DNA from: Pseudomonas kilonensis
Lineage (GTDB): Bacteria; Pseudomonadota; Gammaproteobacteria; Pseudomonadales; Pseudomonadaceae
Length of the DNA stretch: 64,000 nucleotides
Reading direction: 5' to 3'
Assembly (NCBI RefSeq): GCF_001269885.1
Contig: NZ_LHVH01000017.1
Coordinates: 558,001-622,000 of the forward strand
Below are positions 17,172 through 31,183 of this stretch, in pieces. Within the stretch, counting starts at the first letter, position 1. Each line of letters starts with the position of its first letter. The notes under the pieces are model-generated. The model ran no database searches, was not told the DNA's origin, and saw only the letters and a list, made by a program, of their open reading frames with translations. The translations under genes and the position numbers were made by a program.

Positions 17172-20100
17172 ATGACCGACGCGTTCGAACTCCCCAGCAC
17201 CCTGGCTCATGCCCTCCAGCGCCGCGCCGCGTTGACGCCGGACCGGGTGGCCCTGCGCTTCCTTGCCGACACCCCGGAGCAGGGTGTGGTGTTGAGTTAT
17301 CGCGACCTGGACCTGCGCGCCCGGACCATCGCCGCCGCCTTGCAGGCCGAAGCGGCGCTGGGTGATCGCGCCGTGCTGCTGTTCCCCAGCGGCCCGGATT
17401 ACGTCGCGGCGTTCTTTGGCTGCCTCTACGCCGGGGTGATTGCCGTGCCGGCTTATCCGCCGGAGTCTGCCCGCCGCCATCATCAAGAGCGCTTGCTGTC
17501 GATCATTGCCGACGCCGAACCGCGCCTGTTGCTCACCAGTAGCGATCTGTGCGAGCCGTTGCAGGCCATCGAATCGGCACCGCCGGTGTTGTGCGTCGAT
17601 ACCCTCGACCCGGCCCGCGCCGGGCAATGGCGGATGCCGACGCTGCAGGACGATGACATTGCCTTCCTGCAATACACCTCCGGCTCCACCGCGCTGCCCA
17701 AGGGCGTGCAGGTCAGCCACGGCAACCTGGTGGCCAACGAATTGCTGATCCGTCATGGCTTCGGCATCGACCTGAACCCCGATGACGTCATCGTCAGCTG
17801 GCTGCCGCTGTACCACGACATGGGTCTGATTGGCGGCTTGTTGCAGCCGGTGTTCAGCGGCGTCCCCTGCGTATTGATGTCGCCGGCCTACTTCCTGGCC
17901 CGGCCCCTGCGTTGGCTCGAAGCAATCAGCGAATACGGCGGCACCATCAGCGGTGGCCCGGACTTCGCCTATCGGCTGTGCAGCGAACGGGTCAGTGACT
18001 CGGCCCGGCAGCGTCTCGACCTGAGCGGCTGGCGCGTGGCCTATTCCGGTTCCGAGCCGATCCGCCTCGACACGCTGGAGCGGTTTGCCGAGAAGTTCGC
18101 CGCGTGCGGCTTCACGCCGGACAATTTCATGGCCTCTTACGGCCTGGCCGAAGCGACGCTGTTCGTCGCCGGCACGCCACGCCGCCACGGCATTCCTTCG
18201 CTGCGGGTGGATGATGTGGCACTGGCGCAAAACCGTGCCGAGCCGGGGCAGGGCAGTGCGGTGATGAGTTGTGGTGTCAGTCAGCCTGGGCACGCGCTGC
18301 TGGTGGTCGAGCCCGCTACGGTGCAGCCGTTGGCCGACAATCAGGTCGGTGAAGTCTGGGCCGCCGGCCCGAGCATCGCCCTGGGTTACTGGCGCAACCC
18401 TGAAGCCAGCGCCCAGACCTTTGTCCAGCACGATGGCCGGACCTGGCTGCGTACCGGTGACCTGGGTTTCCTGCGCGGTGGTGAGCTGTTCATCACCGGT
18501 CGCCTGAAAGACCTGCTGATCGTGCGCGGGCATAACCTCTATCCCCAGGACATCGAGCAAACCATCGAGCGTGAAGTGGAGGTGGTGCGCAAGGGCCGCG
18601 TGGCCGCGTTCGCGGTCAACGATAACGGCGAGGAAGGCATCGGCATCGCTGCGGAAATCAGCCGCAGCGTGCAGAAAATCCTCCCGCCCGAAGCCTTGAT
18701 CAAAGCCATTCGCCAGGCCGTGGCCGAGGCCTGCCAGCAAGCCCCGAGCGTGGTGGTGCTGCTCAATCCCGGCGCGTTGCCCAAGACCTCCAGCGGCAAG
18801 TTGCAGCGCTCGGCCTGCCGCAGTCGATTGGCCGACGGCAGCTTGGACAGTTATGCACAGTTCCCGTCAGCCGAGGTAGAAGGCGCTGATGAGTCGGCGC
18901 CGTCCTCCGAGCTGCAAACGCTCATCGGCCAAATCTGGCAGGAGCAGTTGCAGGTCGAACACGTCCAGGCTGACGATCATTTCTTCCTGCTGGGCGGTAA
19001 CTCCATCGCCGCCACTCAGGTGATCGCAAAGCTACGGGAAACCCTGGGGCTGGAGTTGAACCTGCGCCTGCTGTTCGAAGCCCCGACCCTGGTTGCGTTC
19101 GCCACAGCGGTGGCGAACCAGCAACAGGACGGCGGCCAGCCTCAAGGCGCGATCAGCGCATTGTCGCGCGACGATGCGTTGCCGCAATCCCTGGCCCAGA
19201 ACCGTTTGTGGATCACCTGGCAGCTCGATCCGGCGAGCCATGCCTACAATATTCCCGGCGCCTTGCACCTGCGCGGCGAGCTGGACGAAGACGCGTTGCG
19301 CGCCAGTTTCCAGCAATTGATCGAGCGTCATGAGTCCCTGCGCACGCGGTTCCTGGAGCGGGATGGCGTGGCCCTGCAACAGGTCGATCCGGCCGGTGAA
19401 TTCAAGCTGCATGTCATCGATCTCGGCGACCTGCCTGCCGACTTGCGCGAAGCCCGGGCGCGGCAGGTTCGAGAAGACGAAGCGGTCACGCCGTTCGATC
19501 TGGAGAAGGGGCCGCTGCTGCGGGTTAGCCTGTTGCGTCTCGACGAGGATGACCATCAGCTGCTGGTGACCCTGCACCACATCATCGCCGACGGCTGGTC
19601 GATGAACGTGTTGGTCGAAGAGTTTTCCCGGCTGTACGCCGCTGCATCCCAAGGCCAGGTCGCCGGTCTGGCGCCGTTGCCCTTGCAATACGCCGATTAC
19701 GGCAGTTGGCAGCGCCAGTGGCTCGCCCAAGGCGAAGCCGAGCACCAACTGAGCTATTGGAAGCAGCAACTGGGCGCGGAACAATCGGCCCTGGTGCTGG
19801 GCACGGATCACCCACGCAGCGCTCAACGCCAGCGCAGTGCCGCGCGGCATAGCCTGCGCCTGGACAAGGGTCTCGGCGAGGCCCTGCGCCACGTGGCCCA
19901 GGCCCATGACGCGACACCGTTCATGCTGTTGCTGGCAGCCTTCCAGGCGCTGTTGCAGCGTTACACCGGCCAATCCGACATCCGCATTGGCGTGCCCAAC
20001 GCCAACCGTCCGCGCCTGGAAACCCAGGGCTTGATCGGCTTCTTCATCAACACCCAGGTGCTGCGCGGGCAGGTCGATTCACGTCAGCCATTCGCTGCGC

Positions 20101-23100
20101 TGCTGGCCCAGGCCCGGGAAGCCACGCTCGGTGCCCAGGCTCACCAGGACCTGCCGTTCGAACAATTGCTCGAAGCGTTTCCCGAGGCGCGCGAGCAAGG
20201 CCTGTTCCAAGTGATGTTCAACCACCAGCAGCGTGACTTGAGTGCCTTGCGGCGCCTGCCGGGGTTGCTGGCCGAGGAGTTGCCGTGGCACAGCCGTGAA
20301 GCCAAGTTCGACCTGCAACTGCACAGCGAAGAAGATCGCAACGGCCGTTTGACGCTGTCGTTCGACTACGCCGACGAACTGTTCGAGGCGGCGACCATTG
20401 AGCGGCTGGCAGCGCATTACTGCAACCTGTTGCGGGCGGTCTGTACCGATCCGCAACAAGCCATCGGCGATGTGCCGTTATTGGCCGCCGATGAACACCG
20501 CCAACAGCAGCGATGGAGCGCGGCCCCGTGCGCGCCGGCCAGCCAATGGCTGCCGGAGCTGTTGAACGAACAGGCCCGCTGCACGCCGCAACGCACTGCG
20601 TTGCGCTGGGACGGTGGTCAACTCGACTATGCGGAGCTGCACACCCAGGCCAATCGCCTGGCCCATTACCTGCGGGACAAGGGCGTTGGCCCGGACGTGT
20701 GCGTGGCGATTGCCGCCGATCGTTCGCCGCAGTTGCTCATCGGTGTGCTGGCCATCATCAAGGCCGGCGGTGCCTATGTGCCGCTGGATGCGGACTACCC
20801 GGCCGAACGCCTGGCCTACATGCTCCACGACAGTGGCGTCGACTTGCTGCTGACCCAAACCGCGCTGCTGGAGCGTTTGCCGGCGTGCGACGGCGTCAGT
20901 GTCATCGCCATGGACGCCCTGCACCTGGAGCAATGGCCAAGCAATCCGCCGGGCCTGCACTTGCACGGCGACCACCTGGCCTACGTGATCTACACCTCCG
21001 GCTCCACCGGTCAGCCCAAAGGCGTCGGCAACACCCACGCGGCCCTGGCCGAGCGCCTGCAATGGATGCAAGCGACCTACGGGCTGGATGCCAGCGATGT
21101 GCTGATGCAAAAAGCGCCGATCAGTTTTGACGTGTCGGTCTGGGAGTGCTTCTGGCCACTGATCACCGGCAGCCAACTGGTACTGGCTGGCCCCGGAGAG
21201 CACCGTGACCCACACCGCATCGCCCAGTTGGTGCAGCAGTTTGGCGTGACCACGCTGCACTTCGTGCCGCCGTTGCTCAGCCTGTTTGTCGATGAGCCAC
21301 TGAGCGCGCGCTGCAACAGCCTGCGTCGGTTGTTCTCCGGCGGTGAAGCCTTGCCCGCCGAACTGCGCAACCGGGTGTTGGCGCAACTGCCGGCGGTGCA
21401 ATTGCACAACCGCTACGGCCCGACCGAAACCGCGATCAACGTCACCCATTGGCATTGCACCGAGGCCGATGGCGAGCGCTCGCCGATCGGCCGTCCCCTG
21501 GGCAACGTCCTGTGCCGGATACTCGACAGCGAGCTCAATCCCGTGCCGGCCGGTGTGCCGGGCGAGCTGTGCATCGGCGGCCTGGGCCTGGCCCGGGGTT
21601 ACCTCGGCCGTCCGGGCCTGAGCGCCGAGCGTTTCGTCGCCGACCCATTGGGGCCGGCCGGTGCGCGGTTGTACCGCACCGGCGACCGCGCGCGTTGGAA
21701 CGCCGACGGCGTGATCGAGTACCTCGGCCGCCTCGACCAGCAGGTCAAGCTGCGCGGTTTCCGGGTCGAGCCGCAGGAAGTCGAAGCGCGCCTATTGGCC
21801 CAGGACGGCGTCGCCCAAGTGGCAGTGCTGGTGCGCGACACCTCGGCCGGCCCGCAGTTGATCGGCTATTACACCGCCTCGACTGTCGCTCAGGACCAGG
21901 ACGCGTTGAACATTCGACTCAAAACCGCCCTGGCCGCCGAGCTGCCCGACTACATGGTGCCCACCCAACTGCTGCGCCTGGACACCATGCCCCTGGGCCC
22001 GAGCGGCAAGCTCGACCGCCGCGCCTTGCCCGAACCGCAGTGGCAGGTGCGCGAGCACGTCGAGCCGGCCAGTGCCCTGGAGCAGCAAATCGCCGGCATC
22101 TGGCGCGACGTGCTGGGCCTTGTGTGCATCGGCCTGCGGGACGATTTCTTTGCCCTCGGCGGCCATTCGCTGCTGGCGACCCAGATCATTTCCCGCACCC
22201 GCCAAACCTGTGACGTCGAACTACCGCTGCGCACTTTGTTCGAAGCCAGTGAGCTGGGAGCCTTCGCTGAACAAGTGCGCTTGATCCAGGTCAGCGGCCA
22301 GACCAACCGCCAGCCGCCCATCGAGAAGGTCGACCGCAGCCAACCGGTGCCGCTGTCCTATTCCCAGCAGCGCATGTGGTTCCTCTGGCAGATGGAGCCG
22401 GACAGCCCGGCCTACAACGTCGGTGGCATGGCGCGCTTGCGCGGGGTGCTGGATGTCGGGCGCTTCGAGGCGGCCTTGCAGGCGTTGATCCTGCGCCACG
22501 AAACCCTGCGCACCACGTTCCCGAGCGTCGACGGCGTGGCCCGCCAGCAGGTGCACGGCGAGACGGGCCTGTGCATGGACTGGAAGGACTTCTCGAGGCT
22601 GGCCGCCGACATTCGCCAGCAGCGGGTGCAACAACTGGCCGACAGTGAGGCCCACCGGCCCTTCGACCTGGAAACCGGGCCGCTGCTGCGGGCCTGTCTG
22701 GTCAAGACCGCCGAGCATGAGCATTACTTTGTCCTGACGTTGCACCACATCGTCACTGAAGGCTGGGCGATGGACATTTTCGCCCGTGAACTGAGCGCGC
22801 TGTACGAAGCCTTTATCGACGATCGTGAGTCCCCGCTGGAACCGTTGCCGGTGCAGTACCTGGACTACAGCGTCTGGCAGCGCCAATGGCTGGAGTCCGG
22901 CGAGCGTCAGCGGCAACTCGACTATTGGACCGCGCAACTGGGCCGCGAACATCCGTTGCTGGAACTGCCCGGTGACCGTCCGCGTCCATCGGTGCAAAGT
23001 CATCGCGGTGAATTGTTCCGTTTCGACCTCAGCGATGATTTGGCGGCGCGGGTCCGTGCCTTCAACGCGCAACAGGGCCTGACCCTGTTCATGACCATGA

Positions 23101-26100
23101 CCGCCGCCCTGGCCGTGCTGCTCTATCGCTACAGCGGCCAGACTGACTTGCGCATCGGCGCGCCGGTGGCGAACCGCATCCGTCCGGAAAGCGAAGGGCT
23201 GATCGGCGCGTTCCTCAACACCCAGGTGTTGCGTTGCCAGCTCGACGGGCAGATGTCGGTGGGCGAACTGTTCGAACAGGTGCGCCACACCGTCATCGAA
23301 GGCCAGTCCCATCAGGATTTGCCGTTCGATCATCTGGTGGAAGTCCTGCAACCACCGCGCAGTGCGGCCTACAACCCGCTGTTCCAGGTGATGTGCAACG
23401 TGCAGCGCTGGGAGTTCCAGCAGAGCCGCACGCTGGCCGGCATGACGGTGGAATACCTGGTCAACGACGCCCGGGCCACCAAGTTCGACCTTAACCTGGA
23501 AGTCACCGACCTGGACCAGCGCCTGGGTTGCTGCCTGACCTACAGCACCGACCTATTCGACGAACCGCGCATCGCGCGCATGGCTGGGCACTGGCGCAAT
23601 CTGTTGGAAGCGTTGCTGGTCGATCCGGCCCGACGCCTGAGTGAACTGCCGTTGCTGGACACCCGCGAGCAGCAACAGTTGCTCGACAGCCTGGGCGTCG
23701 AGCCCGGTGAGCATCGCCTGGACCAATGCCTCCACGCACTGTTCGACGAACAGGCCCAGACGCGTCCCGCCGCACCGGCGCTGACGTTCGCCGGGCAGAC
23801 CCTGACGTATGCGCAACTGGACAGCCGCGCCAATCGCCTGGCCTGGATGCTGCGCGAGCGAGGCGTCGGGCCGCAGGTGCGGGTGGGCCTGGCCCTGGAG
23901 CGCTCGCTGGAAATGGTCATCGGCCTGCTGGCGATCCTCAAGGCCGGCGGCGCCTACGTGCCGCTGGACCCGGAATACCCGCTGGACCGCTTGAACTACA
24001 TGATCGAAGACAGTGGCATCAGCCTGCTGCTCAGTGACCGGGCGATGTTCCAGGCCCTCGGTGCGTTACCCGAGGGCGTGGGCTGCTGGTGCCTGGAAGA
24101 TGATTCGGCGGCCCTGGCCCAATACCCGGATCAGCCGCTGCCGCTGATCAACCTGCCGCAACACCAGGCGTACCTGATCTACACCTCCGGCTCCACCGGC
24201 AAGCCCAAGGGTGTGGTGGTGTCCCACGGTGAAATCGCCATGCATTGCCAGGCGGTGATCCAGCGTTTCGGCATGCGCCCGGACGATTGCGAGCTGCATT
24301 TCTATTCCATCAACTTCGATGCGGCCACCGAACGTCTGCTGGTGCCGTTGCTCAGTGGCGCCCACGTGGTGCTGCGGGCCCAGGGCCAATGGGACGCCGA
24401 GGAAATCTGCGGGCTGATTCGCCAGCATCGCATCAACATCCTTGGCTTCACCCCCAGCTACGGCAGCCAGTTGGCGCAGTGGTTGGCGACCCAGGGCCAG
24501 ACCCTGCCGGTACGCATGTGCATCACTGGCGGCGAGGCCCTGACGGGCGAACATTTGCAGCGCATTCGCGCGGCGTTCAGCCCGAGCCTGTTCTTCAACG
24601 CCTATGGTCCGACCGAAACCGTGGTCATGCCGTTGGCGAGCCTGGCTCCGGAGCGACTGGAAGAGGGCGCGGCCAGTGTGCCGATAGGCAGCGTGATTGG
24701 CGCCCGCGTGGCGTACATCCTCGACGCCGACCTGGCGTTGGTGCCCCAAGGTGCCACAGGTGAGTTGTATGTGGGCGGCGCCGGTCTGGCCCAGGGGTAT
24801 CACCAGCGTCCGGGCATGACCGCCGAGCGTTTCGTCGCCGACCCGTTCGCCAGCGAGGGCGGACGCCTCTATCGCACCGGCGACCTGGTGCGCCAGCGTG
24901 CCGACGGTCTGGTGGAATACCTGGGGCGGATCGACCATCAGGTGAAAATCCGCGGCTTCCGCATCGAACTGGGAGAAATCGAAACCCGCCTGCTGGAACA
25001 TGACGCGGTGCGCGAGGCCGTGGTACTGGCCCTCGACACGCCGGGGGGCAAGCAACTGGCCGGCTACCTGGTGACCGCTGTCGCCGAACAGGACACCGAA
25101 CAACAAACGGCCCTGCGCGAAGCCTTGAAAAACCACCTCAAGGCACAGTTGCCGGACTACATGGTGCCCACGCACCTGATCCTGCTGGCGAGCATGCCGC
25201 TGACCGCCAACGGCAAGCTCGACCGCCGCGCCTTGCCGCTGCCCGACCCTGAACTCAATCGCCAACACTACGTGGCGCCGAGCAATGCCCTGGAGCAGAC
25301 CCTGGCGGCGATCTGGTGCGAGGTGCTGAACGTCGGGCAAGTGGGTCTTAACGATAACTTCTTCGAGCTGGGCGGCGATTCGATCCTGTCTATCCAGGTG
25401 GTCAGCCGCGCCCGGCAGCGGGGCATTCATTTCACCCCCCGGGACTTGTTCCAGCACCAGACCGTGCAGACCTTGGCCGCGGTTGCCACGCGCAGCCAGC
25501 AGGTGCTTGCCGAGCAGGGCCTGTTGCAGGGTGAGTCCGGGCTGACGCCGATCCAGCACTGGTTCTTCGAGCGCCAGATCCCCAACCAGCACCACTGGAA
25601 CCAGGCGCTGGTGCTGACGCCGACCACGGCCCTGGCGCCGCAACTGCTGGAACAGGCACTGCGCAGCGTCTTCCAGCACCACGATGCCTTGCGCCTGGGC
25701 TTCGACGAAACCGCCGGGCACTGGCGGGCCGAGCACCTGCCGTTGTCTGACGCGGCGCTGTTGCGGCACGTGTCCGTGGACACCGGGCAGGATTGCGAAG
25801 CGTTGTTTGCCGAAACGCAGAGCCGTTTCAATCTATCAACCGGGCCATTGCTGCGCGCAGTGCTGGCGCAGTTACCCGATGGCCAGCAACGGTTGCTGAT
25901 CGTCATCCATCACCTGGTGGTCGACGGTGTGTCGTGGCGGGTGCTGATGGACGATCTGCAAACCGTCTACCGCCAGCTCACCACCGGGCAGGAAATACAA
26001 CTGCCGGCCAAGACCAGCCCATTGCGGGACTGGGCCGCGCGCTTGCAGTCTTACGCCGGCAGCGAATCCCTGCGCGAAGAACTGGTGTGGTGGCAAGCGC

Positions 26101-29100
26101 AGTTGAGTGGCGCGCAGGTGCGGCTGCCGTGCGCGAATCCCGAGGGCGGGCTGCAGGAACGTCATGCTGAAACTGTCAGCGTGCGCCTGGACGCCGAGCG
26201 CACCCGGCAACTGTTGCAACAGGCGCCGAGCGCCTACCGCACCCAGGTCAACGACCTGCTGCTCACGGCGCTAGCCCGGGTACTGTGCCGTTGGAGCGGC
26301 CATGCCTCGGCTTTGGTCCAGCTTGAAGGCCACGGCCGCGAAGCGCTGTTCGACGACATCGATCTGACCCGCACCGTCGGCTGGTTCACCAGCGTCTATC
26401 CCGTGCGCCTGAGCCCAGCGGCCGAAGGCTTTGGTGCGTCGATCAAGGCGATCAAGGAACAACTGCGCGCGGTGCCCCACAAAGGCCTCGGCCATGGCGT
26501 ATTGCGCTACCTGGCCGACGCGACGACTCGCCAGGCAATGGCCAACCTGCCGCACGCGGCGATCACCTTCAACTACCTGGGCCAACTCGACCAGACCCTC
26601 GGTCAGGATGCGCTGTTCCAGCCGCTGGATGCGCCGTTGGGGGCGATCCACGACCCCGAGGCGCCGCTGCCCAATGAGCTGAGTGTCGACAGCCAGGTCA
26701 GCGGTGGCGAGTTGGTGCTGCGCTGGACGTTCAGCCGTGAACGTCATGATCGTCAGGCTATCGCCACCCTGGCCGAGGCCTACCTCGATGAGTTGCAACG
26801 CCTGATCGAGCACTGCCTGACGGACGAGGCGGGCGGCCTGACGCCATCGGACTTCCCCCTGGCGAAGCTGACCCAGGGCCAGCTCGATAGCCTGCCGGTG
26901 CCGGCCGGGCAGATCGAAGACGTCTACCCGCTGACGCCGATGCAGGAAGGCATGCTGTTGCACACCTTGCTGGAACCGGGCACGGGCCTGTACTACATGC
27001 AGGATCGCTATCGCATCAACAGCGAACTGGACCCGCAGCGTTTTGCCCAGGCCTGGCAAGCGGTTATCGCCCGCCACGAAGCCTTACGCGCATCGTTCTG
27101 CTGGAACGTTGGCGAAGACATGCTGCAAATCATCCACAAGCCCGGCAGCACGCCGGTGGATTATCTCGACTGGTCCGAGGTGCCCGAAGACGCCCAGGAA
27201 GCCAAGCTCCAGGCCCTGCTCAAGGACGAGCGCGAGGCCGGTTTCGATCTGTTGAACCAGGCGCCGTTCCACCTGCGGCTGATTCGGGTCGGCGCGGCGC
27301 GCTACTGGTTCATGATGAGCAACCACCACATCCTCATTGATGCCTGGTGCCGTTCGCTGCTGATGGACGACTTCTTCGAGATTTACACCGCCCTGGGTGA
27401 AAACCGCGAACCGCAGTTGGCCGTGCCACCGCGTTATCGCGACTACATCGGCTGGCTGCAGCACCAGAGCCTGGCCGAAGCCCGCCAGTGGTGGCAGCGC
27501 AACCTGCAAGGCTTCGAGCGGACCACCCCGATCCCTGGCGACCGACCGTTCCTGCGCGAGCACGCCGGTGACAGTGGCGGCATGATCGTCGGCGACTGCT
27601 ACACCCGTCTCGATGCCCGGGACGGTGCGCGGCTGCGGGAGCTGGCACAGGCTCATCAACTGACGGTCAACACGTTCGCCCAGGCGGCGTGGGCCCTGGT
27701 GCTGCGGCGGGTCAGCGGCGACCGCGACGTGCTGTTCGGCGTCACCGTGGCCGGGCGCCCGGTGGAGCTGCCGCAGATGCAACGCACCGTGGGGCTGTTC
27801 ATCAACAGCATCGCCTTGCGCGTGCAGATGCCTGAGGACCATCAGCGTTGCAGCGTGCGCCAGTGGCTCAGCGATTTGCTGGACCGCAACATGCAACTGC
27901 GCGAGTACGAATACCTGCCGCTGGTGAGCATCCAGGAGGTCAGCGAACTGCCCAAGGGCCAGCCGCTGTTCGACAGTTTGTTCGTGTTCGAGAACGCGCC
28001 GGTGGAGGTCTCGGTGCTGGACCGCGCCCAAAGCCTCAACGCCACTTCGGATTCGGGCCGGACCCACACCAACTTCCCGCTGACGGCGGTCTGCTACCCG
28101 GGGGATGACCTGGGGCTGCACCTTTCGTACGACCAGCGCTACTTCGATGAAAGCACCGTCCAGGGGCTGCTGGGTGAGTTCAAGCGGTTGCTGCTGGCGC
28201 TGATGGAGGGCTTGCACGGCGACATGAGCGAGTTGCCGCTGATCGGTGCTCAAGAACAGGATTTCCTCATCGAAGGCTGCAACCAGAGCGAGCATGCCTA
28301 TCCGCTGGAACAGAGCTACGTCGAGCTGTTCGAGGCGCGGGTCGCGACCCATCCGCACCGCCCTGCGGTCAGTTGCCTGGACGCCAGCTACAACTACGCC
28401 GAGTTGAATGCGCGCAGCAACCGCCTCGGCCACGCCCTGATCGCTGCCGGTGTCGGCCTGGATCAGCCCGTGGCGCTGCTGGCCGAACGGGATGCCGAGT
28501 TGCTGGGCATGATCATCGGCAGCTTCAAGGCCGGCGCCGGCTACCTGCCGCTGGACCCCGGCCTGCCGAGCCAGCGCCTGAGCCGCATCATCGAATTGAG
28601 TCGCACGCCGTTGCTGGTTTGCACCCAGGCCTGCGAGGCTCAGGCGCAGGCGTTGCTGGACGAGTTCGCCTGTTCCGGGCGACCGAAACTGCTGGTGTGG
28701 GAAACCGTCCAGGCCAGCGACTTTTCACCGCAAGACCCAGGTGTCTACAGCGGGCCGGATAACCTCGCCTACGTGATCTACACCTCCGGCTCCACCGGCC
28801 TGCCCAAAGGCGTGATGGTGGAGCAGCGAGGCATGCTCAATAACCAACTGAGCAAAGTGCCGTACCTGGCGCTGAGCGAGGCGGATGTGATCGCCCAGAC
28901 CGCTTCGCAGAGCTTCGATATTTCGGTCTGGCAGTTCCTGGCCGCGCCGTTGTTCGGTGCCCGGGTCGACATCGTGCCCAACGCCATTGCCCACGACCCG
29001 CAAGGGCTGCTGGAGCATGTACAGCAGCAGGGCATTAGTGTGCTGGAAAGCGTGCCGTCGCTGATCCAGGGCATGCTTGCCCAGGAACGCATCGGTCTGC

Positions 29101-30158
29101 AGGGTTTGCGCTGGATGCTGCCCACCGGCGAAGCGATGCCACCGGAACTGGCCCACCAGTGGTTGTTGCGTTACCCGGACATCGGCCTGGTCAACGCCTA
29201 CGGCCCGGCGGAATGCTCCGACGACGTGGCGTTCTTCCGGGTCGACCTGGCCTCGACCCGTGGTACGTATCTGCCGATTGGCACGCCCACCGACAACAAT
29301 CGTCTGTACCTGCTCGACGGCGCGCTGGACCTGGTGCCGCTGGGCGCGGTGGGTGAGTTGTGCGTGGCGGGCACCGGGGTCGGGCGTGGTTATGTCAGCG
29401 ATCCGTTGCGCACCGCCCCGGTCTTTGTGCCGAATCCGTTCGGTGCGCCGGGGGAGCGGCTGTACCGTACCGGCGACCTGGCGCGGCGGCGCAGCGACGG
29501 GGTGTTGGAGTACGTCGGGCGCATCGACCATCAGGTGAAGATCCGCGGCTACCGCATCGAACTGGGGGAAATCGAAGCGCGCTTGCATGAACAGCCAGAA
29601 GTGCGCGACGGGGCAGTGGGCGTGCAGGAGGGCGCCAATGGCAAGCATCTGGTGGGCTACCTCGTCGCCACTGACTCGGCACTGAAACCCGCCGAGCGCC
29701 TGGAGCGCATCAAGCAGCGCCTGCGGGCCGAACTGCCGGAATACATGGTGCCGCTGCACTGGCTGTGGCTCGAGCGCCTGCCCCTCAACGCCAACGGCAA
29801 GCTCGATCGCAAGGCCTTGCCGGCCCTGGAGATCGGCCAGTTGCAAAGCCAGGACTACCAAGCCCCCGGCAATGAACTGGAGCAGGCCCTGGCAGACATC
29901 TGGGCCCAGGTGCTGAAAGTCGAGCGGGTGGGGGTGCGGGACAACTTCTTCGAATTGGGCGGGCATTCCTTGCTCGCGACGCAGATCGCCTCGCGGGTGC
30001 AAAAGGCCCTGCAACGCAACGTACCGCTGCGGGCGATGTTCGAATGCAGCACGGTGCAGGAACTGGCCGACTACATCGATGGGCTGGCGGCCAGCGAGAT
30101 CACTGAGGAGAAGGTGGATCGGTTGAATGATTTGATGGCGGAGTTGGAAGGGATGTAG
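17172..30158 (+). CDS. pvdL: Pyoverdine chromophore NRPS PvdL
   Basis: A 4328-residue peptide synthetase; P. aeruginosa PvdL is about the same size. Order: fatty-acyl-AMP-ligase-like domain (about 1-570), carrier (LGGNS near 606), C (HHIIADG near 801), A, carrier (LGGHS near 1661), C (HHIVTEG near 1857), A, carrier (LGGDS near 2733), epimerase (HHLVVDG near 2912), C (HHILIDA near 3384), A, carrier (LGGHS near 4262). No thioesterase, so the chain passes to the next enzyme. This is the acyl-L-Glu-D-Tyr-L-Dab precursor of the chromophore. By-eye specificity residues of the last A domain read DIWELTADD plus the usual Lys, the diaminobutyrate code. The epimerase after the second A domain fits D-Tyr. 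ATG at 17172 follows a PvdS-type promoter. Confidence 0.96.
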   Translation: MTDAFELPSTLAHALQRRAALTPDRVALRFLADTPEQGVVLSYRDLDLRARTIAAALQAEAALGDRAVLLFPSGPDYVAAFFGCLYAGVIAVPAYPPESARRHHQERLLSIIADAEPRLLLTSSDLCEPLQAIESAPPVLCVDTLDPARAGQWRMPTLQDDDIAFLQYTSGSTALPKGVQVSHGNLVANELLIRHGFGIDLNPDDVIVSWLPLYHDMGLIGGLLQPVFSGVPCVLMSPAYFLARPLRWLEAISEYGGTISGGPDFAYRLCSERVSDSARQRLDLSGWRVAYSGSEPIRLDTLERFAEKFAACGFTPDNFMASYGLAEATLFVAGTPRRHGIPSLRVDDVALAQNRAEPGQGSAVMSCGVSQPGHALLVVEPATVQPLADNQVGEVWAAGPSIALGYWRNPEASAQTFVQHDGRTWLRTGDLGFLRGGELFITGRLKDLLIVRGHNLYPQDIEQTIEREVEVVRKGRVAAFAVNDNGEEGIGIAAEISRSVQKILPPEALIKAIRQAVAEACQQAPSVVVLLNPGALPKTSSGKLQRSACRSRLADGSLDSYAQFPSAEVEGADESAPSSELQTLIGQIWQEQLQVEHVQADDHFFLLGGNSIAATQVIAKLRETLGLELNLRLLFEAPTLVAFATAVANQQQDGGQPQGAISALSRDDALPQSLAQNRLWITWQLDPASHAYNIPGALHLRGELDEDALRASFQQLIERHESLRTRFLERDGVALQQVDPAGEFKLHVIDLGDLPADLREARARQVREDEAVTPFDLEKGPLLRVSLLRLDEDDHQLLVTLHHIIADGWSMNVLVEEFSRLYAAASQGQVAGLAPLPLQYADYGSWQRQWLAQGEAEHQLSYWKQQLGAEQSALVLGTDHPRSAQRQRSAARHSLRLDKGLGEALRHVAQAHDATPFMLLLAAFQALLQRYTGQSDIRIGVPNANRPRLETQGLIGFFINTQVLRGQVDSRQPFAALLAQAREATLGAQAHQDLPFEQLLEAFPEAREQGLFQVMFNHQQRDLSALRRLPGLLAEELPWHSREAKFDLQLHSEEDRNGRLTLSFDYADELFEAATIERLAAHYCNLLRAVCTDPQQAIGDVPLLAADEHRQQQRWSAAPCAPASQWLPELLNEQARCTPQRTALRWDGGQLDYAELHTQANRLAHYLRDKGVGPDVCVAIAADRSPQLLIGVLAIIKAGGAYVPLDADYPAERLAYMLHDSGVDLLLTQTALLERLPACDGVSVIAMDALHLEQWPSNPPGLHLHGDHLAYVIYTSGSTGQPKGVGNTHAALAERLQWMQATYGLDASDVLMQKAPISFDVSVWECFWPLITGSQLVLAGPGEHRDPHRIAQLVQQFGVTTLHFVPPLLSLFVDEPLSARCNSLRRLFSGGEALPAELRNRVLAQLPAVQLHNRYGPTETAINVTHWHCTEADGERSPIGRPLGNVLCRILDSELNPVPAGVPGELCIGGLGLARGYLGRPGLSAERFVADPLGPAGARLYRTGDRARWNADGVIEYLGRLDQQVKLRGFRVEPQEVEARLLAQDGVAQVAVLVRDTSAGPQLIGYYTASTVAQDQDALNIRLKTALAAELPDYMVPTQLLRLDTMPLGPSGKLDRRALPEPQWQVREHVEPASALEQQIAGIWRDVLGLVCIGLRDDFFALGGHSLLATQIISRTRQTCDVELPLRTLFEASELGAFAEQVRLIQVSGQTNRQPPIEKVDRSQPVPLSYSQQRMWFLWQMEPDSPAYNVGGMARLRGVLDVGRFEAALQALILRHETLRTTFPSVDGVARQQVHGETGLCMDWKDFSRLAADIRQQRVQQLADSEAHRPFDLETGPLLRACLVKTAEHEHYFVLTLHHIVTEGWAMDIFARELSALYEAFIDDRESPLEPLPVQYLDYSVWQRQWLESGERQRQLDYWTAQLGREHPLLELPGDRPRPSVQSHRGELFRFDLSDDLAARVRAFNAQQGLTLFMTMTAALAVLLYRYSGQTDLRIGAPVANRIRPESEGLIGAFLNTQVLRCQLDGQMSVGELFEQVRHTVIEGQSHQDLPFDHLVEVLQPPRSAAYNPLFQVMCNVQRWEFQQSRTLAGMTVEYLVNDARATKFDLNLEVTDLDQRLGCCLTYSTDLFDEPRIARMAGHWRNLLEALLVDPARRLSELPLLDTREQQQLLDSLGVEPGEHRLDQCLHALFDEQAQTRPAAPALTFAGQTLTYAQLDSRANRLAWMLRERGVGPQVRVGLALERSLEMVIGLLAILKAGGAYVPLDPEYPLDRLNYMIEDSGISLLLSDRAMFQALGALPEGVGCWCLEDDSAALAQYPDQPLPLINLPQHQAYLIYTSGSTGKPKGVVVSHGEIAMHCQAVIQRFGMRPDDCELHFYSINFDAATERLLVPLLSGAHVVLRAQGQWDAEEICGLIRQHRINILGFTPSYGSQLAQWLATQGQTLPVRMCITGGEALTGEHLQRIRAAFSPSLFFNAYGPTETVVMPLASLAPERLEEGAASVPIGSVIGARVAYILDADLALVPQGATGELYVGGAGLAQGYHQRPGMTAERFVADPFASEGGRLYRTGDLVRQRADGLVEYLGRIDHQVKIRGFRIELGEIETRLLEHDAVREAVVLALDTPGGKQLAGYLVTAVAEQDTEQQTALREALKNHLKAQLPDYMVPTHLILLASMPLTANGKLDRRALPLPDPELNRQHYVAPSNALEQTLAAIWCEVLNVGQVGLNDNFFELGGDSILSIQVVSRARQRGIHFTPRDLFQHQTVQTLAAVATRSQQVLAEQGLLQGESGLTPIQHWFFERQIPNQHHWNQALVLTPTTALAPQLLEQALRSVFQHHDALRLGFDETAGHWRAEHLPLSDAALLRHVSVDTGQDCEALFAETQSRFNLSTGPLLRAVLAQLPDGQQRLLIVIHHLVVDGVSWRVLMDDLQTVYRQLTTGQEIQLPAKTSPLRDWAARLQSYAGSESLREELVWWQAQLSGAQVRLPCANPEGGLQERHAETVSVRLDAERTRQLLQQAPSAYRTQVNDLLLTALARVLCRWSGHASALVQLEGHGREALFDDIDLTRTVGWFTSVYPVRLSPAAEGFGASIKAIKEQLRAVPHKGLGHGVLRYLADATTRQAMANLPHAAITFNYLGQLDQTLGQDALFQPLDAPLGAIHDPEAPLPNELSVDSQVSGGELVLRWTFSRERHDRQAIATLAEAYLDELQRLIEHCLTDEAGGLTPSDFPLAKLTQGQLDSLPVPAGQIEDVYPLTPMQEGMLLHTLLEPGTGLYYMQDRYRINSELDPQRFAQAWQAVIARHEALRASFCWNVGEDMLQIIHKPGSTPVDYLDWSEVPEDAQEAKLQALLKDEREAGFDLLNQAPFHLRLIRVGAARYWFMMSNHHILIDAWCRSLLMDDFFEIYTALGENREPQLAVPPRYRDYIGWLQHQSLAEARQWWQRNLQGFERTTPIPGDRPFLREHAGDSGGMIVGDCYTRLDARDGARLRELAQAHQLTVNTFAQAAWALVLRRVSGDRDVLFGVTVAGRPVELPQMQRTVGLFINSIALRVQMPEDHQRCSVRQWLSDLLDRNMQLREYEYLPLVSIQEVSELPKGQPLFDSLFVFENAPVEVSVLDRAQSLNATSDSGRTHTNFPLTAVCYPGDDLGLHLSYDQRYFDESTVQGLLGEFKRLLLALMEGLHGDMSELPLIGAQEQDFLIEGCNQSEHAYPLEQSYVELFEARVATHPHRPAVSCLDASYNYAELNARSNRLGHALIAAGVGLDQPVALLAERDAELLGMIIGSFKAGAGYLPLDPGLPSQRLSRIIELSRTPLLVCTQACEAQAQALLDEFACSGRPKLLVWETVQASDFSPQDPGVYSGPDNLAYVIYTSGSTGLPKGVMVEQRGMLNNQLSKVPYLALSEADVIAQTASQSFDISVWQFLAAPLFGARVDIVPNAIAHDPQGLLEHVQQQGISVLESVPSLIQGMLAQERIGLQGLRWMLPTGEAMPPELAHQWLLRYPDIGLVNAYGPAECSDDVAFFRVDLASTRGTYLPIGTPTDNNRLYLLDGALDLVPLGAVGELCVAGTGVGRGYVSDPLRTAPVFVPNPFGAPGERLYRTGDLARRRSDGVLEYVGRIDHQVKIRGYRIELGEIEARLHEQPEVRDGAVGVQEGANGKHLVGYLVATDSALKPAERLERIKQRLRAELPEYMVPLHWLWLERLPLNANGKLDRKALPALEIGQLQSQDYQAPGNELEQALADIWAQVLKVERVGVRDNFFELGGHSLLATQIASRVQKALQRNVPLRAMFECSTVQELADYIDGLAASEITEEKVDRLNDLMAELEGM

Positions 30159-30181
30159 TTCTGCGGCGTCTATGAGTACCT

Positions 30182-30276
30182 CATCGCGGGCAAGCCTTGC
30201 TCCCACAGGGATCAGCGGCGAACAGAGTATTTGTGTTCGAGCTTCAACCCTGTGGGAGCAAGGCTTGCCCGCGATG
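30182..30276. repeat. REP doublet after pvdL
   Basis: Arms 30182-30210 (CATCGCGGGCAAGCCTTGCT...) and 30248-30276, reverse complements, in the gap between pvdL and the alpha/beta hydrolase. Confidence 0.88.
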
Positions 30277-30374
30277 GGGGCAGCACAGGCACTGCTGGCT
30301 CAAAGGTTGACTGCTCAGCTTGCACAGCTCAGTCTCCCCAAGGCTTTTTCCAGACTCAAACAAGGAGGTCACCC

Positions 30375-31181
30375 ATGCCCTTTTCAATCATTGACGGACA
30401 GCCGCTCCATTACCTGGACCAAGGCCAGGGCCCGGTGGTGCTGCTGGGCAGCAGCTATCTGTGGGACCACACCATGTGGACGCCGCAGATCGAGGTGTTG
30501 TCCCAGCATTATCGAGTCATCGCCCTGGACTTGTGGGGGCACGGCCAGTCCGGGCGTTTGCCTGAGGGCATGACCTCCCTGGACGACCTGGCTCGCCAGG
30601 CGTTGACGTTGATGGATCACCTGGACATCGACTGCTTCAATCTGGTCGGGCTTTCGGTGGGCGGGATGTGGGGCGCTCGGTTGGCGCTGGCGGCGCCTGA
30701 ACGCGTGCAATCGCTGGTGTTGATGGACACCTACGTCGGCGTCGAGCCGGAACCGACTCGCCAGTATTACTTCTCGCTGTTCGACAAGATCGAAGCCAGC
30801 GGCAGCATTCCCGAACCCTTGCTGGATATCATCGTGCCGATCTTTTTCCGGCCGGGGATCGACCCGCATTCGGCGCTCTACCAGCAGTTGCGGGCCACAC
30901 TGGCCGCGCTGCCGACCGATCGCCTGCGCGACAGCATCGTGCCGCTGGGGCGGATCATTTTCGGTCGGGACAGCATCCTGCCGCGCCTGCATGAACTGGA
31001 CGCCAAGCGCACGACGGTGATGTTTGGCGACCAGGACAAACCGCGGCCGCCGTCCGAGTCGCTGGAGATGGCCGAGTTGATCGGTTGCTCCCATGTGTCG
31101 ATTCCGGAGGCGGGGCATATCTCCAATCTGGAGAACCCGGAATTCGTGAATCGGATGTTGCTGGGACTCTTGCGTCGCTGA
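30375..31181 (+). CDS. Alpha/beta-hydrolase
   Basis: A 268-residue soluble alpha/beta-hydrolase. The nucleophile elbow is GLSVGGMWG (Ser about residue 96), the early loop DLWGHGQSG carries the usual oxyanion-side features, the acid is in FGDQDKPRP, and the catalytic His is in EAGHISNLENPEF near the C-terminus. The ATG at 30375 has an ideal AAGGAGG site. It follows pvdL on the same strand beyond a REP doublet, and a gene of this type commonly follows pvdL in fluorescent pseudomonads. Whether it edits or tailors the siderophore is not known. It is not a clear homologue of the type II thioesterase PvdG. Confidence 0.85.
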   Translation: MPFSIIDGQPLHYLDQGQGPVVLLGSSYLWDHTMWTPQIEVLSQHYRVIALDLWGHGQSGRLPEGMTSLDDLARQALTLMDHLDIDCFNLVGLSVGGMWGARLALAAPERVQSLVLMDTYVGVEPEPTRQYYFSLFDKIEASGSIPEPLLDIIVPIFFRPGIDPHSALYQQLRATLAALPTDRLRDSIVPLGRIIFGRDSILPRLHELDAKRTTVMFGDQDKPRPPSESLEMAELIGCSHVSIPEAGHISNLENPEFVNRMLLGLLRR

Positions 31182-31183
31182 TC

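Noticed and set aside
17106..18740. Minus-strand open frames opposite pvdL (also 24066-25769 and 28725-30206)
   Set aside because: Opposite-strand shadows of a 13-kb codon-biased NRPS gene.
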